A stretch of 64,000 nt of DNA from the NCBI GenBank assembly GCA_963978905.1, contig OZ022256.1, positions 2,277,501 to 2,341,500 on the forward strand, written 5' to 3'. The notes under the pieces were generated by a model that was not told the DNA's origin, ran no database searches, and saw nothing but the letters and a program-made list of their open reading frames with translations. This document shows positions 10,202-22,165 of the stretch, piece by piece. Source of the stretch: Trichostrongylus colubriformis. Taxonomy: Eukaryota; Nematoda; Chromadorea; Rhabditida; Trichostrongylidae. Positions within the stretch are counted from its first letter, which is position 1; every line of letters starts with the position of its first letter. The translations under genes were made by a program, and so were the position numbers.

Positions 10202-11761
10202 CAGTGCTTTTCATAATTATAAGGTCACCCCCAAATTTTCGGTTTTCAGAACACACAGCCAGCAGAAAATTTTTTAAGTATTTTTTACAGATTCCCCACC
10301 ACAGAAAACCCTTCCATACTAGTTTTGATGACATTACCTTTTAGTCCGATTTTTCTATGAATATTTTCTGATTTTTGTGCCGTTTCATAATTATAAGGTC
10401 ACCCCGAAGAAAGAGAAGATTTGCTAGAGTTAACAGCGCATTCGAAGGAGCTCATGATCTATGGTTCCCTCCTTTTTAAGAGCGACATTAATTAGCCGTT
10501 TGGGAAAGTAGAAAGGAAATTCTGAAGAGCCTTACCACAGATATTGTTCCAGTCTTCAGCAATTGCCTGTTTCAGCAGCTTTGTTTCCCAGAACTGGCGA
10601 TTATTGGGGAAAATATTTTGCGGCGATGTTTCCAGATCTCCCCAATAGAGCTGAGACAAAGACTGCATGTTATCTATGGCTGGAGGTTTGTATTTCGGAA
10701 CTTTAACCACGATTCCGTTGAATGACCTACATGAACAACAGCCTTGTCATGCTGTTAGACGCAATTATGAAGAGCCGGTCGACTCCAAAAGGCAACTGAT
10801 TTCTTCATAAGATCTTCTAGCAGTCTCTGGAGTCCATTCTGCAGGTTTCGAAGGCAAGGTTCAATACAACCTCATTGCCGAAAACCACTCAGGCCATCAC
10901 CCTTCTTCCAGAAAAATTGCCAAGGCTCCGCTAGATCGGCGCACTTCTCAGACCAAGCTAGTACTACCTCTACCCGTCAGCACCATACAAATAGAGTATT
11001 TTCAGACTCAAAAGTACAATTCGGATGGAATTATTTGCATGCAGGGTGCAACTTCTATGCAAATTCAGTTTCGTTCAATCCGTGCTCAAGAACAACTTTA
11101 TGAATTGAAGTTGTTCCGCCTTATGGTGTGCTGTAGGCTTCGGAAACTACTTCATTATTTCTTCAGTGATGTTTCTGCTCTTCCTCGCTGCTGTACACGC
11201 TGTGGTCCCAGACTAAAAATGGTTTAACTCCAAACAAATCTGGTCCATGGAAGAGGTGCTGTAGGAAGTGGCCCCCACAATCCTTTCCTCGTTGATGATA
11301 ATGATCTCACGTGGGAGTCCAGAGCCTGAAAAACATCCGAAGACACCGAATCTCTCGAATGTCATTTAACTGAGCACAGGAATCTTCCGATTTTTTTTTG
11401 GAATGGCTTTCAAACTGCGCCTAGCATCACAAGAATCCCAAATCTGGGCTTTTCTCTCGGAACATAGTAGCTAGCCACAAGACGATTGAATATGTATCTC
11501 AAAGATGTATTTGGAAAACAAATCTACCATCACAGACCTGCCGGAGCCTTAACTTTTTTCTTTTTTCAGGGTGACCTTATAATTATGAAACGGTGCAAAA
11601 AACACCTAAAAACATAAGGTAAACGAGACTGCTACCAAAAATCGGACACGGGGGTTATTTCAGGTGAGGAATCCGTCTATGACACTGAAAAGATTTCTCA
11701 ATGGAGTGTTGTTAAGAAAACCTGAAATTCAGGGGTGACCTTATAATTATGAAACGCACTG
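10202..11761 (-). mobile_element. Tc1/Tc3-like DNA transposon remnant with long two-box terminal repeats
   Basis: Each end carries two copies of a 24-base box, TTTCATAATTATAAGGTCAC, at about 10209 and 10381 on the left and inverted at 11569 and 11731 on the right, spaced about 170 bp apart. The intervening ~150 bp of each end also match in inverted orientation, so the terminal repeats are roughly 200 bp. The outermost bases are CAGTGC/GCACTG as in Tc1-family elements; TA follows the right end. Tc3 of C. elegans similarly has long terminal repeats with two transposase-binding sites. The body encodes only transposase remnants on the minus strand. Confidence 0.8.
10492..10760 (-). pseudogene. 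C-terminal fragment of a Tc1/Tc3-like transposase
   Basis: The minus-strand frame reads QLYWGDLETSPQNIFPNNRQ then LLKQAIAEDWNNICGKALQN and FLSTFPNG. This resembles the end of Tc1-family transposases: an NLWG(D/E)L-like block after the last catalytic residues, then a helix ending in W..I....L..L..SMP. The catalytic Asp blocks upstream are not in an intact frame. The rest of the element (10760-11560) holds no usable coding frame. Confidence 0.55.
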
Positions 11762-13014
11762 TATAATATTAGTAGCCTGCAACTACTGCAAATTCATTTA
11801 ACCCATGGACCATTTCCACCGCAGTGAAGAACTATGTAGGTAAGCCAGGCCTTCCAAGAAGACAGTCGAAATGTTAGTGATAAATTAATGCCTATGTCAT
11901 AGTCTCATAAGGAGAGAACCTGGAATCTCTAATATAAACTTCCAAAAGGTTTGACAGTGTTCTAACTTATCTCTCGAAATTTCTGAAAATTTCCGAAAAA
12001 AGGCTTTTGTGCCAACCAATGAATGGGTGAGCTGTTTGTGGTGATTCCATCCTCGTTTGCTTTGATGGTGTTTCACCTTTTGTACATTACGAGATGGTTA
12101 CATCCCTCTCCTACCATGCTGTGCCGCAGAATTAGTGGCAAGTGCTCCTGCTGCAAAACAGTACTTGCTCTCCATTCATTTGAAAAATGTTGTGCGAATG
12201 CTGGCTTTATCCGAATAGGCTCCCGACTTCTCCCCGTCAGGTAGAACATACGTGGCCTGCTCGGATGGGCAATGGTGAGAAGGCAGCAATAAAGCCGAGT
12301 GTTTCAATTTTTTTTCTTGTAAGTTCAAGTTTTTGGAGTAGGGTGCACGTGCGATCATTGATGAATTTTGCCATGGTATTTCAAGTATGGTTGTTCGGAG
12401 GCTTAGCATTCAACCAAAATTTGTAAGAATTTATTCACAACTGACATTTCGGCGTCGCCGCCTTCCTCTGGATTTTCTTCGGAATTTGGAAGAGAGAAGA
12501 CTTTGTGGAAACTGCTCATTGAAACGCCATTTGAATGAACAGGATGTTTATGTTTATGTTTATGTTTATTACGTCTCTTAAGGCATATGTGAGAAAACAC
12601 GGGTCACAGAAAAAAAAAACAGAACAGAGACATAAAAATCGACGATACACTTCAACAAGAAAGTACAAAACAGTGAAAATGACTGTCAACGATCGATCTT
12701 CTGAAGCATTAGGATATGTTCAAAATGATAAAACAGGGAAACGATGTCATGGATGTTTAGTGACTAGCCATTAAGAATGTCGATCACAGAGGTCCACACC
12801 TGCCACCTCGTTAGTAGAAGAGAGGCTTAGATATGTGAAAGCCGTGGGAAGGTTGACCTCGCTCATCCTTTCTACAAGCAGAAACCTCCCTCTGTCCACT
12901 GCTTGGCCTAAACGACTTGGCCCACTGTTGATTATTGTTTTGGCCCCGACTCATGAGAAGAAAATCCCTATGAGATCGATTCCATTGGTCAATACTCGGC
13001 TAGGCCTTCAAGTA
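11762..13014. other. no recognised gene; a short GTTTAT microsatellite
   Basis: The only structure seen is a (GTTTAT)4-5 run at about 12543-12570. Small open frames here have no support. Confidence 0.35.
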
Positions 13015-14177
13015 CCCTAAAGTCTGATAGATAAGACCGCCCGCACGCGGTGTCGCGTTCGGCAGCGGCGAACGCAGGCGCAGTCTTCGAAGAACACAGG
13101 GTCGCGATGCACCCTTCATTATTAAAAACAACAGAATCGTAGAAGCTGTTTATTCAACTTCATTTCTAATTCTAAAGATACCACGTATCAAAATCTTCGT
13201 TTGACCCGCGTAACAATGATCATTCATCTTAAATTTTCTACGCATTCTCCATTTCATCGTCACAAACATTCATCACATTAAAATTCTCACTCATCTCATC
13301 TCACAATGACTCTTGGCCTTTCAGATGCTGCTGATAATCGTATCCTCAAAAATTGAGTAGAAACTGTCGCAAACTAAAGCAGCTATGTCACCGTAGCTCG
13401 GCTCTACGTGAATTTATCAATGAAATCTTGCAACAACTTTATTACTCCTCCCGTATACTGCTGATCATAAGTTGTTCGGATATTTCAAAGGGCTCGATGA
13501 CTAGAAGAAGGGCTTATCAGGTGCAAGAAGTTGACGCGGCAAGCAGAAGCGCTCAGCAGGGGAAAAATAAAGTGAAAGGCGCATATCTGCAAGGCTTTGG
13601 ACGCCATTATCATAACAGGAATGAGGAAAAGGTTCTATTCGACCCGCTATCTCATCGCCAAAACCATCGTTGCATTGAAACCCCCGTTGAACAACCACCA
13701 TTGCATTGAAACCCCCGTTTACCAGACCTGCGCGGTTATACTTCAGGTAGTTGAGAATTCATGACGAAGAGGCAGACATATTAAGCCGATTATGTGTACT
13801 AGAGATGATAGGGGGGGGGGGAATTTGTTTGAGTGCGCTCCTTACTTCCTCACCCCTACACTGCCTATTCCACAATTCACCCGACCTTCATGTAGTTCCG
13901 CATTCGTGCCGCACTCTCTCATTCGTTCACTCATTCGTTCACTTTCCTCAGCAAAACGTGAAGTTTCCGTGTACACTTTTCGTACTACCCCAACTTTACT
14001 TGCTACTCGCTTTTATATTAACAAATACAATATATAATACAATATAAACTCGTTATTAATACAATCCACACATCATAGCTTCCTCAATTTCCTTTATCTC
14101 TTGTTCTTCATAGGCTGCGGTCGTCTGTGCCGCACGCGACACCGCGTGCGGGCGGACTTATCTATCAGACTTTAGGG
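13015..14177. mobile_element. non-autonomous DNA transposon with ~52-bp GC-rich terminal inverted repeats
   Basis: The left end CCCTAAAGTCTGATAGATAA continues through GCCCGCACGCGGTGTCGCG and is repeated inverted at the right to 14177. TA flanks both ends (13013-13014 and 14178-14179). The 1163-bp interior has no recognisable transposase. It includes a short direct duplication (CATTGCATTGAAACCCCCGT, about 13668 and 13700) and a G11 run near 13811. Confidence 0.8.
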
Positions 14178-15450
14178 TAAGTCTTTTCTAAGACTATCGG
14201 GTATCGTTTGAGCCTGTTATTGCGGCACATCGTACCCTGAAGGCTATGCGGATTATGGCCAGGACCCCTAAAGTAAATAGAAGGGAGGAATGCGTTGAAA
14301 TCGCTAAGAAGAAAGAGCCCTTCGAGGGCCTCCTTGCGATTTTTGGCCTATGAGTTCAATCTCCGGGGGCTCCTTTTAACCTCGCACAGGGCTAAAACTA
14401 TAATCGATAAAGGCGTTGTTAGTTGGAGCAGTGCGCGAAGATTTTTCCTGCTTTTAGGAAAGGATACGATATTTAGCAGTAAACTAGGAGAACCTCCCAG
14501 GGAGCAGGCAAGTGCTTTAAACAGTTCCTGTGCTTGTACGAGGTGGCAGGTGGGGCTCTGTGGTAAACACTTTGATTGTTAGACCCTACACATCTATGAA
14601 ATCGTTTCTCTGTTTTATGACCCTGTCGAACATTTTCTGTAAATTGAAAGAGCGTTTGAACGGATAGTATTCATAAAGAATTTACTCTTCCAAACTGTGA
14701 GGAAGGTGCCGACGTCGGAAAGTCAGTCGAGAATAATGTTGTGACAAATCGTGGTTGAAAGCAGAGCATTCGTACAACCATGTTCTGATTTCCTTTGAAA
14801 CTGATGGATGTATCCTTGGTCCGATGGCGAGCACGTTTCAAAGCTTGAGATGAGATTCACATTTCAAGGAGATTGCAATCGTGATGAAACTACCGACATG
14901 ACTAAGCAAAACAACAAAATTTACAATTACATTAACTATGCATCACTGTATGCTATTTCATGTGTCATTGTATAAAATCAAAGCAGTTTCAGTGTGATGG
15001 ACCACCAAATCGTGGCCCGACTGAATCGTAACTGCTTTTTCTCGCCAATTGGCTGCGTATTCTTACAAGGAGACATAGGCAGGAGCATTCAGTCTCGACG
15101 TCATAGGACGAAAATCAACTATCGATACGAGTAATCTGGTTTCAACTGCGAATTTTGTTTTTGAAATTGTTGATCTTATATTGTACATAGGATGTCGTCT
15201 AATAAATGTACAAAGATATATATTGTTTGATTGCTTTTAAACATTGGCATATCGACCGTTTTTCAGACCCACCTTTGTGTCCAGGTTTGTTGAGAGGCCT
15301 TTTTTGAACGATGTTTTACATTTCGCGGTTCTCAGAAAACTGTCTAGGGCGTCCAGTTGTATCTTGACCGGCCAAAAGCGTCGTCGTTCTTTTCAGGCGG
15401 TCAATTTTGTCAAAAATTCCGAGTCAGAAAACCATCGAAGAGAACGGGTG
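14178..15450. other. no recognised feature
   Basis: Nothing supported: no splice-bounded exon, repeat copy or RNA gene. Confidence 0.35.
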
Positions 15451-15679
15451 TGTACCCTTACATCAGGATGCCGCACGACGACGAGCGGCGTGCGGCACAG
15501 TATGTGCGAGATATGCGCGTCGCGGTGTTGGGTTTCAGAACGATTACAACATAATGGTAGAGGTGCGATACACAGTTGACTTCTAATCGCTTCGAGACCC
15601 AATAATATGGCGCCTTTAGCTCGTCCGCATTGCTTCGCTTGCGACATGCCGCAATGCGGCATCCTGACATAAGGGTACA
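15451..15679. mobile_element. MITE with TGTACCCTTA ends, copy 1
   Basis: TGTACCCTTACATCAGGATG at the left is inverted at the right as CATCCTGACATAAGGGTACA. The 229-bp body contains GCACGACGACGAGCGGCGTG and TTAGCTCGTCC. A second copy is at 57600-57826, and the hairpin at 4207-4321 shares interior sequence. Confidence 0.75.
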
Positions 15680-16123
15680 TTTCCGAAGAAAGCAATCCGT
15701 TGCCGATTTACCATGTACACGGCTTCCAAGACACAGTTATGGTTTAGGCTAACTATGGAAGAATGAGACACCACTGATACAGGAGGTACAGCGCTGTCAT
15801 TATCCACATGGCGAAATGAAAGGCAAGAACTCTGTTGTATTCACTATACTCACAATGAGTTTTCGGCTGAGCCGTATTTAGTACAACCTACAGAGTGTTA
15901 AAGACTTATGGACGCCCGAACTGTGTCTCTTTGTATCTCTCTGTACGAAATGTATCAATCCTTTGTCTTTCACGTGCTGCTCAGTGGGTGCACAGGATCT
16001 TCTTCTACTAAGATGCATGCTTGTCGGGGTGGAGCTCATAAAATCCCTAAAATTTCAAAAGCTCTTCGCTTTCAAATGCACTTCGCGGTCATTAGCTTCA
16101 ACGCATACACGCACCTCACCGTA

Positions 16124-16300
16124 CTTTTGTTCAAACGATAAAATTTTCACGACATCAACCGTAAAAGGTAATCCATCGTTTCCAACATTGTCTGGTGGGG
16201 TATACCATGCCCATATGATATTTGGGTGCCAGCAAGAGGAATCAGTAATGATTTGGGGTTCAATGACAACACGCTATTGGTTTCCGTTGATTTCGAAGTA
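16124..16300 (+). pseudogene. fragment of a Tc1/mariner-superfamily transposase
   Basis: The + frame reads YFCSNDKIFTTSTVKGN and further on QQEESVMIWGSMTTRYWFPL. In Tc1-type transposases a (V/I)xFSDEKxFT block with the first catalytic Asp is followed by a GGSVMVWG(G/C) block at about this distance. Here the Asp block is weakened (SNDK) and no downstream catalytic block was found. Confidence 0.4.
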
Positions 16301-17204
16301 AAGCTTGTGGGAATTTGAACATGGAGAACACGCTGCCAGACATAATGAGCATTGGCCTCACTAGGACTCCAGAACAACTTGGTGAGTTTATCGGCATGAC
16401 ACCCAAGTTTATAGAATCAAACTGACAAAAGTGCTGCCGACCCGGTGAGTCCAAATTCACATTTCCCAAGGCGCCCGTCGAACCTTCCGAAACTTGATCA
16501 GACTGATCTTCTGCCCTGAGGTCCTCAACTAAAAGCAAGGTTTGTCGAGTCAGTCATCCTCGTATGCAGTCACATAAACATGACCAGGGGGAGATTTGTG
16601 AAGGAATGTAAGGGAAAAACTTGCGTGTCAAGTGCGGTTGAGTGATGAGAAGAGTCTGAGCTTGTATCCTTGTTGGGGCAGAACAACTTATGATATGCCT
16701 GCTGTACATTGTTACACAAGATGTGAGCAGAGTTGTGAATAGGTTAATTTTTATTCACTCCATTGACTTTAACAAAATGTTGCATATTGACGTCAACAAA
16801 ATGTTGCCATACATTGTCATCCGTAATTTTGGGACACATGTGTATACCCCTAGAACATCTCCAGCTCAATATCTTTTCGACGAGCAAGGATTTTTTTCCT
16901 GATATCGAAAATCAATTTTGTGTTTCCCTACTCGATGTTTGGCAAGATAATCAAGCAGATCTTCATGCTTTTTTCTGCTGGATGCTTTTTGCATAGTTCC
17001 TTTTTTCTGTGTTTTGCTATTTTACAGTAGTATCTAATCAACATAGAATCCACCTCAACTATCCTCAATATATTGTCAAAATATGGGTAGCCATACACCT
17101 TTGCTGCTATGGAACTCCACAGAGTTCCGATCGAAGAAAGGTTGGATGTCGGTTTTGAGATCATTCTGATGTCTGTATCTTCCCAAAAAGAGAGCTAGAG
17201 AGCA

Positions 17205-17855
17205 GGGTAATGGAGCGTTATGTAGAATTTTCGCGCACCGCCCGCGGAGAGCGGCGTGGCGAGTACGAGTTATTTTCTTCCTGTGCAATTGCATGCAATC
17301 CTTATAAGGTGTTATGGCTGGCTTTAATATTCACTGACTAAGGTCGGTATCCTGTTACTGTCAGTGTTTCTTACTTGTTTTGTTATGTCATTGCCCTTTG
17401 TCGTTTTTATGTACAGGCGTCTGTTTCTACTTTGTTCAAGGTATTTCTGTTTGCTTGTTTGAAATGCTTGAAGTGTTATGTATTCGAAATATTTCCCTTT
17501 TTTTTAGGTGCTAACTCAGTCAAGGACATCCCACTATGGAGGCCAGTTTCACCAAAGCTCAAATGGGGGAAGGAAACCCTTTATTCTTCCACTAAGGTTC
17601 AGGCAAAAATATACTCTTGGAAATGCTTAGGTGGACAACTTTTTTATAAGGTGCCCTTCTCATTGCGACATCACTATATTCTTTTTTGTTTGGAGTATTT
17701 GAGTACCCTTTCTTCAAAGGACTTCAATAGTACCATCCCACTGCGTCCGGAACGGAATGAATTGGTTTTTCGGTGGTCCTTCAAAAGCGGCTGCGGCAAC
17801 TCGCGTTGATGGCGCCGTGAGTGCGACGCCGCAAAGCGAAAGTTCGACATACCTC
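17205..17855. mobile_element. family A-related inverted-repeat element, expanded copy
   Basis: The left AGAATTTTCGCGCACCGCCC and right GAGTGCGACGCCGCAAAGCG, then AAAGTTCGACAT, are the inner terminal motifs of family A in inverted orientation. The outermost ~20 bp are poorly kept. The ~650-bp interior is longer than in other copies and holds a 144-codon open frame of no recognised similarity. Confidence 0.5.
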
Positions 17856-18499
17856 AACAAACCCAGAAGACGGCAGTGGGACTCCGAAGTGGAAGATACC
17901 AGTGCTTAGCTTTTCTCGTTTTTATCAACAAAAGGAAAAATCCTTCTCCACGCTTGGATCTTGACTGGACCTTGAATTTTCCCGGTCTTTTGTAAAGCCT
18001 CTGCTGCCCATGCAACTGTTCAAATACGGCACTCACCATCATAACCGGTTTCTATTCACGTTGAATGACCACGTAAAGGTTTATTAAAATGTCAGTAGCT
18101 TTGGCGACTCCAAGTCGTGGATTGAGCTATTGCCTGCTCAGCGGATGAGGGAAACAAACGTATTTTCATACCTTTCTGACTTCATGAGCATGTTTCTATG
18201 TTGTCGTCTTGCCATCGAGCGGCCTCTCTCAATTGGGGTGCCTGGGAATTTTCTCACGACCTTGGCAAAGGGAAATCACAGTGATTGTCATGGAGTTGTT
18301 AAGGTGCCCATGATTTTCAGAGAAGCAGAAACCTGTATGTAGTGCCGGTACCATTATCTGAGAAACCGTACCCTCCCTCTTTGAGTGGCTAATCCTGCCT
18401 ACAACCCGATAGACCAAGCGTTGCTCGTGAAAAACTGAGCCTCGAGGAGTCCGTCGCAAAATGACTTATGTTGTTAACTATCCTACTATATATAATTCA

Positions 18500-19080
18500 C
18501 TTAGTATGTATGTGTGTGTGTCCGTCTGTGTGTTACGAAATTCATATGCGACGCTGGATTGTAAGTAATGTAGGGGCAGCCGAAAGTGATAGCAGCTGAT
18601 AAGGAGCCTCGGAAGGCAAATGTCGTCAAATCCGATTCGCCTTTCGCGTTGATCCAGGAGCGCTAACACTCATAAGTGCTGTGCGGGGTGGGACGGGAAC
18701 ATTAATGGTAGGTGACCTGCATTGATAACGGCTGATAAGATTCGATAAGGAGCGCAAAAAGCTAGAGTCGTCAAATCCGTTTCCCTTTTCGCATTGGTTC
18801 CGGAGCGTTCATACTCACAGGTGTTTTGCAGAGCAGAGCAGGACGGGGACATTGATGGTGGGTGACTCAGCTTGATAACGGTTGATAAGATTTGATAAGG
18901 AGAGTGAGAAGGAAAATGTCACCAAGGCCGGTACGGTTTCGCGGCTAACAGCGGAATGTTCACATTCACAGGTATTGTAGGTTACAGGGACGTCACTGGT
19001 ACTGTTGGATACAAGGGCCTCAGTGATGCGGCTTGCGGTGGCTGATAAGAACCGTTAGGAATCGGATGGGATGAAATCCT
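18500..19080. repeat. diverged ~150-bp tandem repeat with clustered GATA motifs
   Basis: Three to four units are aligned by GATAAGGAG-type blocks at about 18597, 18744 and 18894, with a further GCTGATAAG at 19041. Each unit also shares AATCCG..TTCGC and a (A/G)GGACGGGGACATT-like block. The central units carry GATAACGG, CTGATAAG and CGATAAGG close together. CTGATAA is the core recognised by nematode intestinal GATA factors (ELT-2/END type), so regulatory activity is possible but unproven. Confidence 0.6.
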
Positions 19081-19531
19081 TTACATCGCTTGATACTACT
19101 ATACGACCGCTTTAGCAAAAGCATCTGATGCTCAGTGTCATTAGGTGAACATATTTTGGTTATGTTCTGATATCACTGACCGATGTATCGACCGCTGAAT
19201 TGCCTAGTGTTCCAAAAAATGATGCATTTCTTTTAATACTGCTATCTATATTGATAATCATGATACGCCTTGATAGCAAAGGAAATGTTCCACTCGGAAT
19301 CATTTTCTAATGCGATACTGGCAGCAACACTGGGTATCGGACGCTAAACTATGTAAAATTCCAAGTGAAACATGTCCACGGAAACGATAAACATCGATAA
19401 TCGGAGGGCGGACCATCAGTGTGTAGGAATTAGATGCTCAGCAAGTGAACAAATTGTTACCAGTCGATGCAATCGAATACAAAACTATCGACGTCTAAAC
19501 TATCCAAACTCCCAATGATGACCTAAACCGG

Positions 19532-19799
19532 TAACCAAGCTCGCGCACATTACCGCGCGCGATTCATGTCGATGACGTGCAAAATGGGTCCAATGCATAG
19601 CGACTGAAGTATAATAACACCGAAATGCTTTCTTATCACGTCATCTTCTCTGCTTTTATCCAATAAAATAGCTCAGCTGAAAGCAGAGGAAAGGAAATTT
19701 CCATTCAACTCCATACACAACTGTGGTCGTGCCGATCAAACCCATTTTGCACAACATCGTCATGAATCGCGCGCAGTAGTGTGCGCCCGCCAGCTGGTA
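19532..19799. mobile_element. short inverted-repeat element (~58-bp arms)
   Basis: The left arm runs from TAACCAAGCTCGCGC to GTGCAAAATGGGT, and the right arm is its diverged inverse, ACCCATTTTGCACA...GCCAGCTGGTA. About 150 bp lies between. No coding capacity. Confidence 0.65.
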
Positions 19800-20094
19800 A
19801 TAGTAAAATGATAAAGGGAGCAAAGTGCACCGAGAATGGAGGGTTCCTCCACAGGCGGAAGGGCGTATTTGACCGGACTGGAGGGGGTAGATGAGAAGAG
19901 GGGTAATCCACAGCGAATCAATCCGTGTGAGGAAATGTGAAATATTTTTTACTTCGATTAAGAATACATAACGATACAAACATTGCAACTATACAATCAG
20001 GCAGCATTAGTGGTATGTAGATGTCAAAAAAGGGGCTTGTAGTGGAGCGGCTATTTTCCTCGACACCTTGGAGGTATCAGGCTACTATGCAAGT

Positions 20095-20676
20095 AGTATG
20101 ACTTTTCGTTGAGCCTCCGAGATTGATATTGTATTTATTCGACCAACGTTTCGGCACAATCGCCTTCTTCAGAGTCTGCAATGAGTCAAAACATATCAGT
20201 GATGCAAAACGTCGAATACCCTATTTCGAGTTACAAAAGAAATCCAAGGGCCAATGAATCCTAAGAGATACAGTGAAACCCACCGACCTTTTGTGGTTGT
20301 GGAGCTATAAGATGGCACCTTTAGCTAGGATTCTTGTGTTGATGTTTATATGTGTTTTTGAAGCTCGCAAAGTTAAGGTCCGGTTAGGTTTTTTTTAACT
20401 TTGCGAGCTTCAAAAACACATATAAACATCAACACAAGAATCCTAGCTAAAGGTGCCATCTTATAGCTCCACAACCACAAAAGGTCGGTGGGTTTCACTG
20501 TATCTCTTAGGATTCATTGGCCCTTGGATTTCTTTTGTAACTCGAAATAGGGTATTCGACGTTTTGCATCACTGATATGTTTTGGCTCATTGCAGACTCT
20601 GAAGAAGGCGATTGTGCCGAAACGTTGGTCGAATAAATACAATATCAATCTCGGAGGCTCAACGAAAAGTCATACT
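20095..20676. repeat. near-perfect 582-bp palindrome with 282-bp arms
   Basis: Arms 20095-20376 and 20395-20676 are reverse complements; the only mismatch I found is T against C in the TGAGTC/GAGCCA region (about 20188). The spacer is 18 bp (20377-20394). Both arms carry GGCGATTGTGCCGAAACGTT followed by TGGTCGAATAAATAC, pointing outward. It may be a foldback transposon, a recent inverted duplication, or an assembly artefact. If transcribed it would make a long double-stranded RNA. Confidence 0.95.
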
Positions 20677-22165
20677 GATTGTGTTTCAAATGCCGAGATT
20701 AATTGAGAGTCGAACATGGAGTATACTATACAAGTAGCGGATCCTTGGAGATCCTCCAGATTTTCGCAGTACTTAATGTGAAATGGTCGCAACTTATGAA
20801 TAAACTCAGTAGGAATCAGGTATCCGTGTGCAGCAGATATCATGGGACGATCCAGTTTAGTGCTGCTTTGAGTGAGTACATCATGTGCTGATGTGGTTTA
20901 CAAAAACAATTTTCTTTACGTGGTTCTATCTTCAGCTGGCTGAGCGTTCAAAGGCAATTTTAGGGGTAATTCGACTGTTTCATTCTTTCCAGTCTTTGAT
21001 ACTGACCGGTGGACGTTTTCACCACAAAAGCTTATACGTCAAGCACCACGTCGTACCGATCGATACGGCTTCAATACGATACGATAAGTATCACTCTGCT
21101 ATAACGCTTATTACTCTACACCTCAGTCATTCTTCGGCAAAGTCGACCATAGTAGGCGGGATGGACTTATCAAAAGCGTCAGGTCTTATCCGCTACGCCG
21201 CCATTACAGCTCGGGGGGGGGGGGCGCTCTTCGACAAGGACTTTGCCATGAATAATCTTCTCAGACCCATAGTTTCCGTGTGAGTGACTTCTCTCAGGGA
21301 TTACCCGTTAACCAAATCATCCCTAATGCTGTCTTTAACTTGTTGATCTTGATGTAGGTTACAAACTATGTCAACGGAGCCCAAACGTCCCGGAATATCT
21401 CTCTGATACTCGCAACCATGAAAGCCAAGTGTTTGCATGGTGCAACCAAGACCAGACTAAATACCAAGGCCCATCTGCCTAATAGCGATAAGCTCAAAAG
21501 CCATCATTCTTAACCAGATTTTGCAGGACAAACGCCAAACTATGTTGTCATTGATGTGCTTTTTCGGTGCTGATGTTATGATTAATGAAGTTTTGAGCGT
21601 CAATTTATCATTTTTGGGGTGCGTACATTCCTTCCTTTTAGAGATATGGTGGTAAGGTAATAAGATTTGATTATGGCCTATAGGAACTAACACAAACAGT
21701 GCTTTTGCCAATTCACCTACTCCGGAGTGATGGAAGGCTTGGTAGCAATGTGGCCAGCAGTGATGAGCGATTTGATGCCCGCATCAAATCCTCCGCATTG
21801 ATGGACTGTAGAGTATGGCATGTGTACTCATCATTGCAACAAAGAGGAAAAAAGGAATGGAATGGCTGAAAACCTAAAAAAATTTGACGCACTCCGCGCA
21901 CTTCCCTTTTACCGACGGACGGATGTGTTTTTCTTGGCATCAGTGGGTATCAGTGGCAGTCACTCGGTCTGTGATTATGGTTATGGAATTCGTACATGGT
22001 GAAGTGAATACGCAATTTTTCCAACCTGTCGCGGTCAACCAGTCCTTCTCACTAGTCCAGTGTGTAAGCCGCTTCCGGGTTGAGCCCAGATTCTTGCGAC
22101 ATCCGAATGTGGCTTCGTTTGTTTGAGAGCTTACAGCTGCCTCTCACCCGAGATTGGGCGGAAGT
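20677..22165. other. no recognised gene; an isolated G tract
   Basis: A G12 run lies at about 21211-21222 inside a 132-codon chance frame. No partner C tract or exon structure was recognised. Confidence 0.35.

Noticed and set aside
17375..17809. 144-codon frame with hydrophobic start
   Set aside because: It lies entirely inside a family A-related repeat and matches nothing I recognise.
20885..21283. 132-codon frame
   Set aside because: It runs through a G12 tract and has no recognised similarity or splice-site support.
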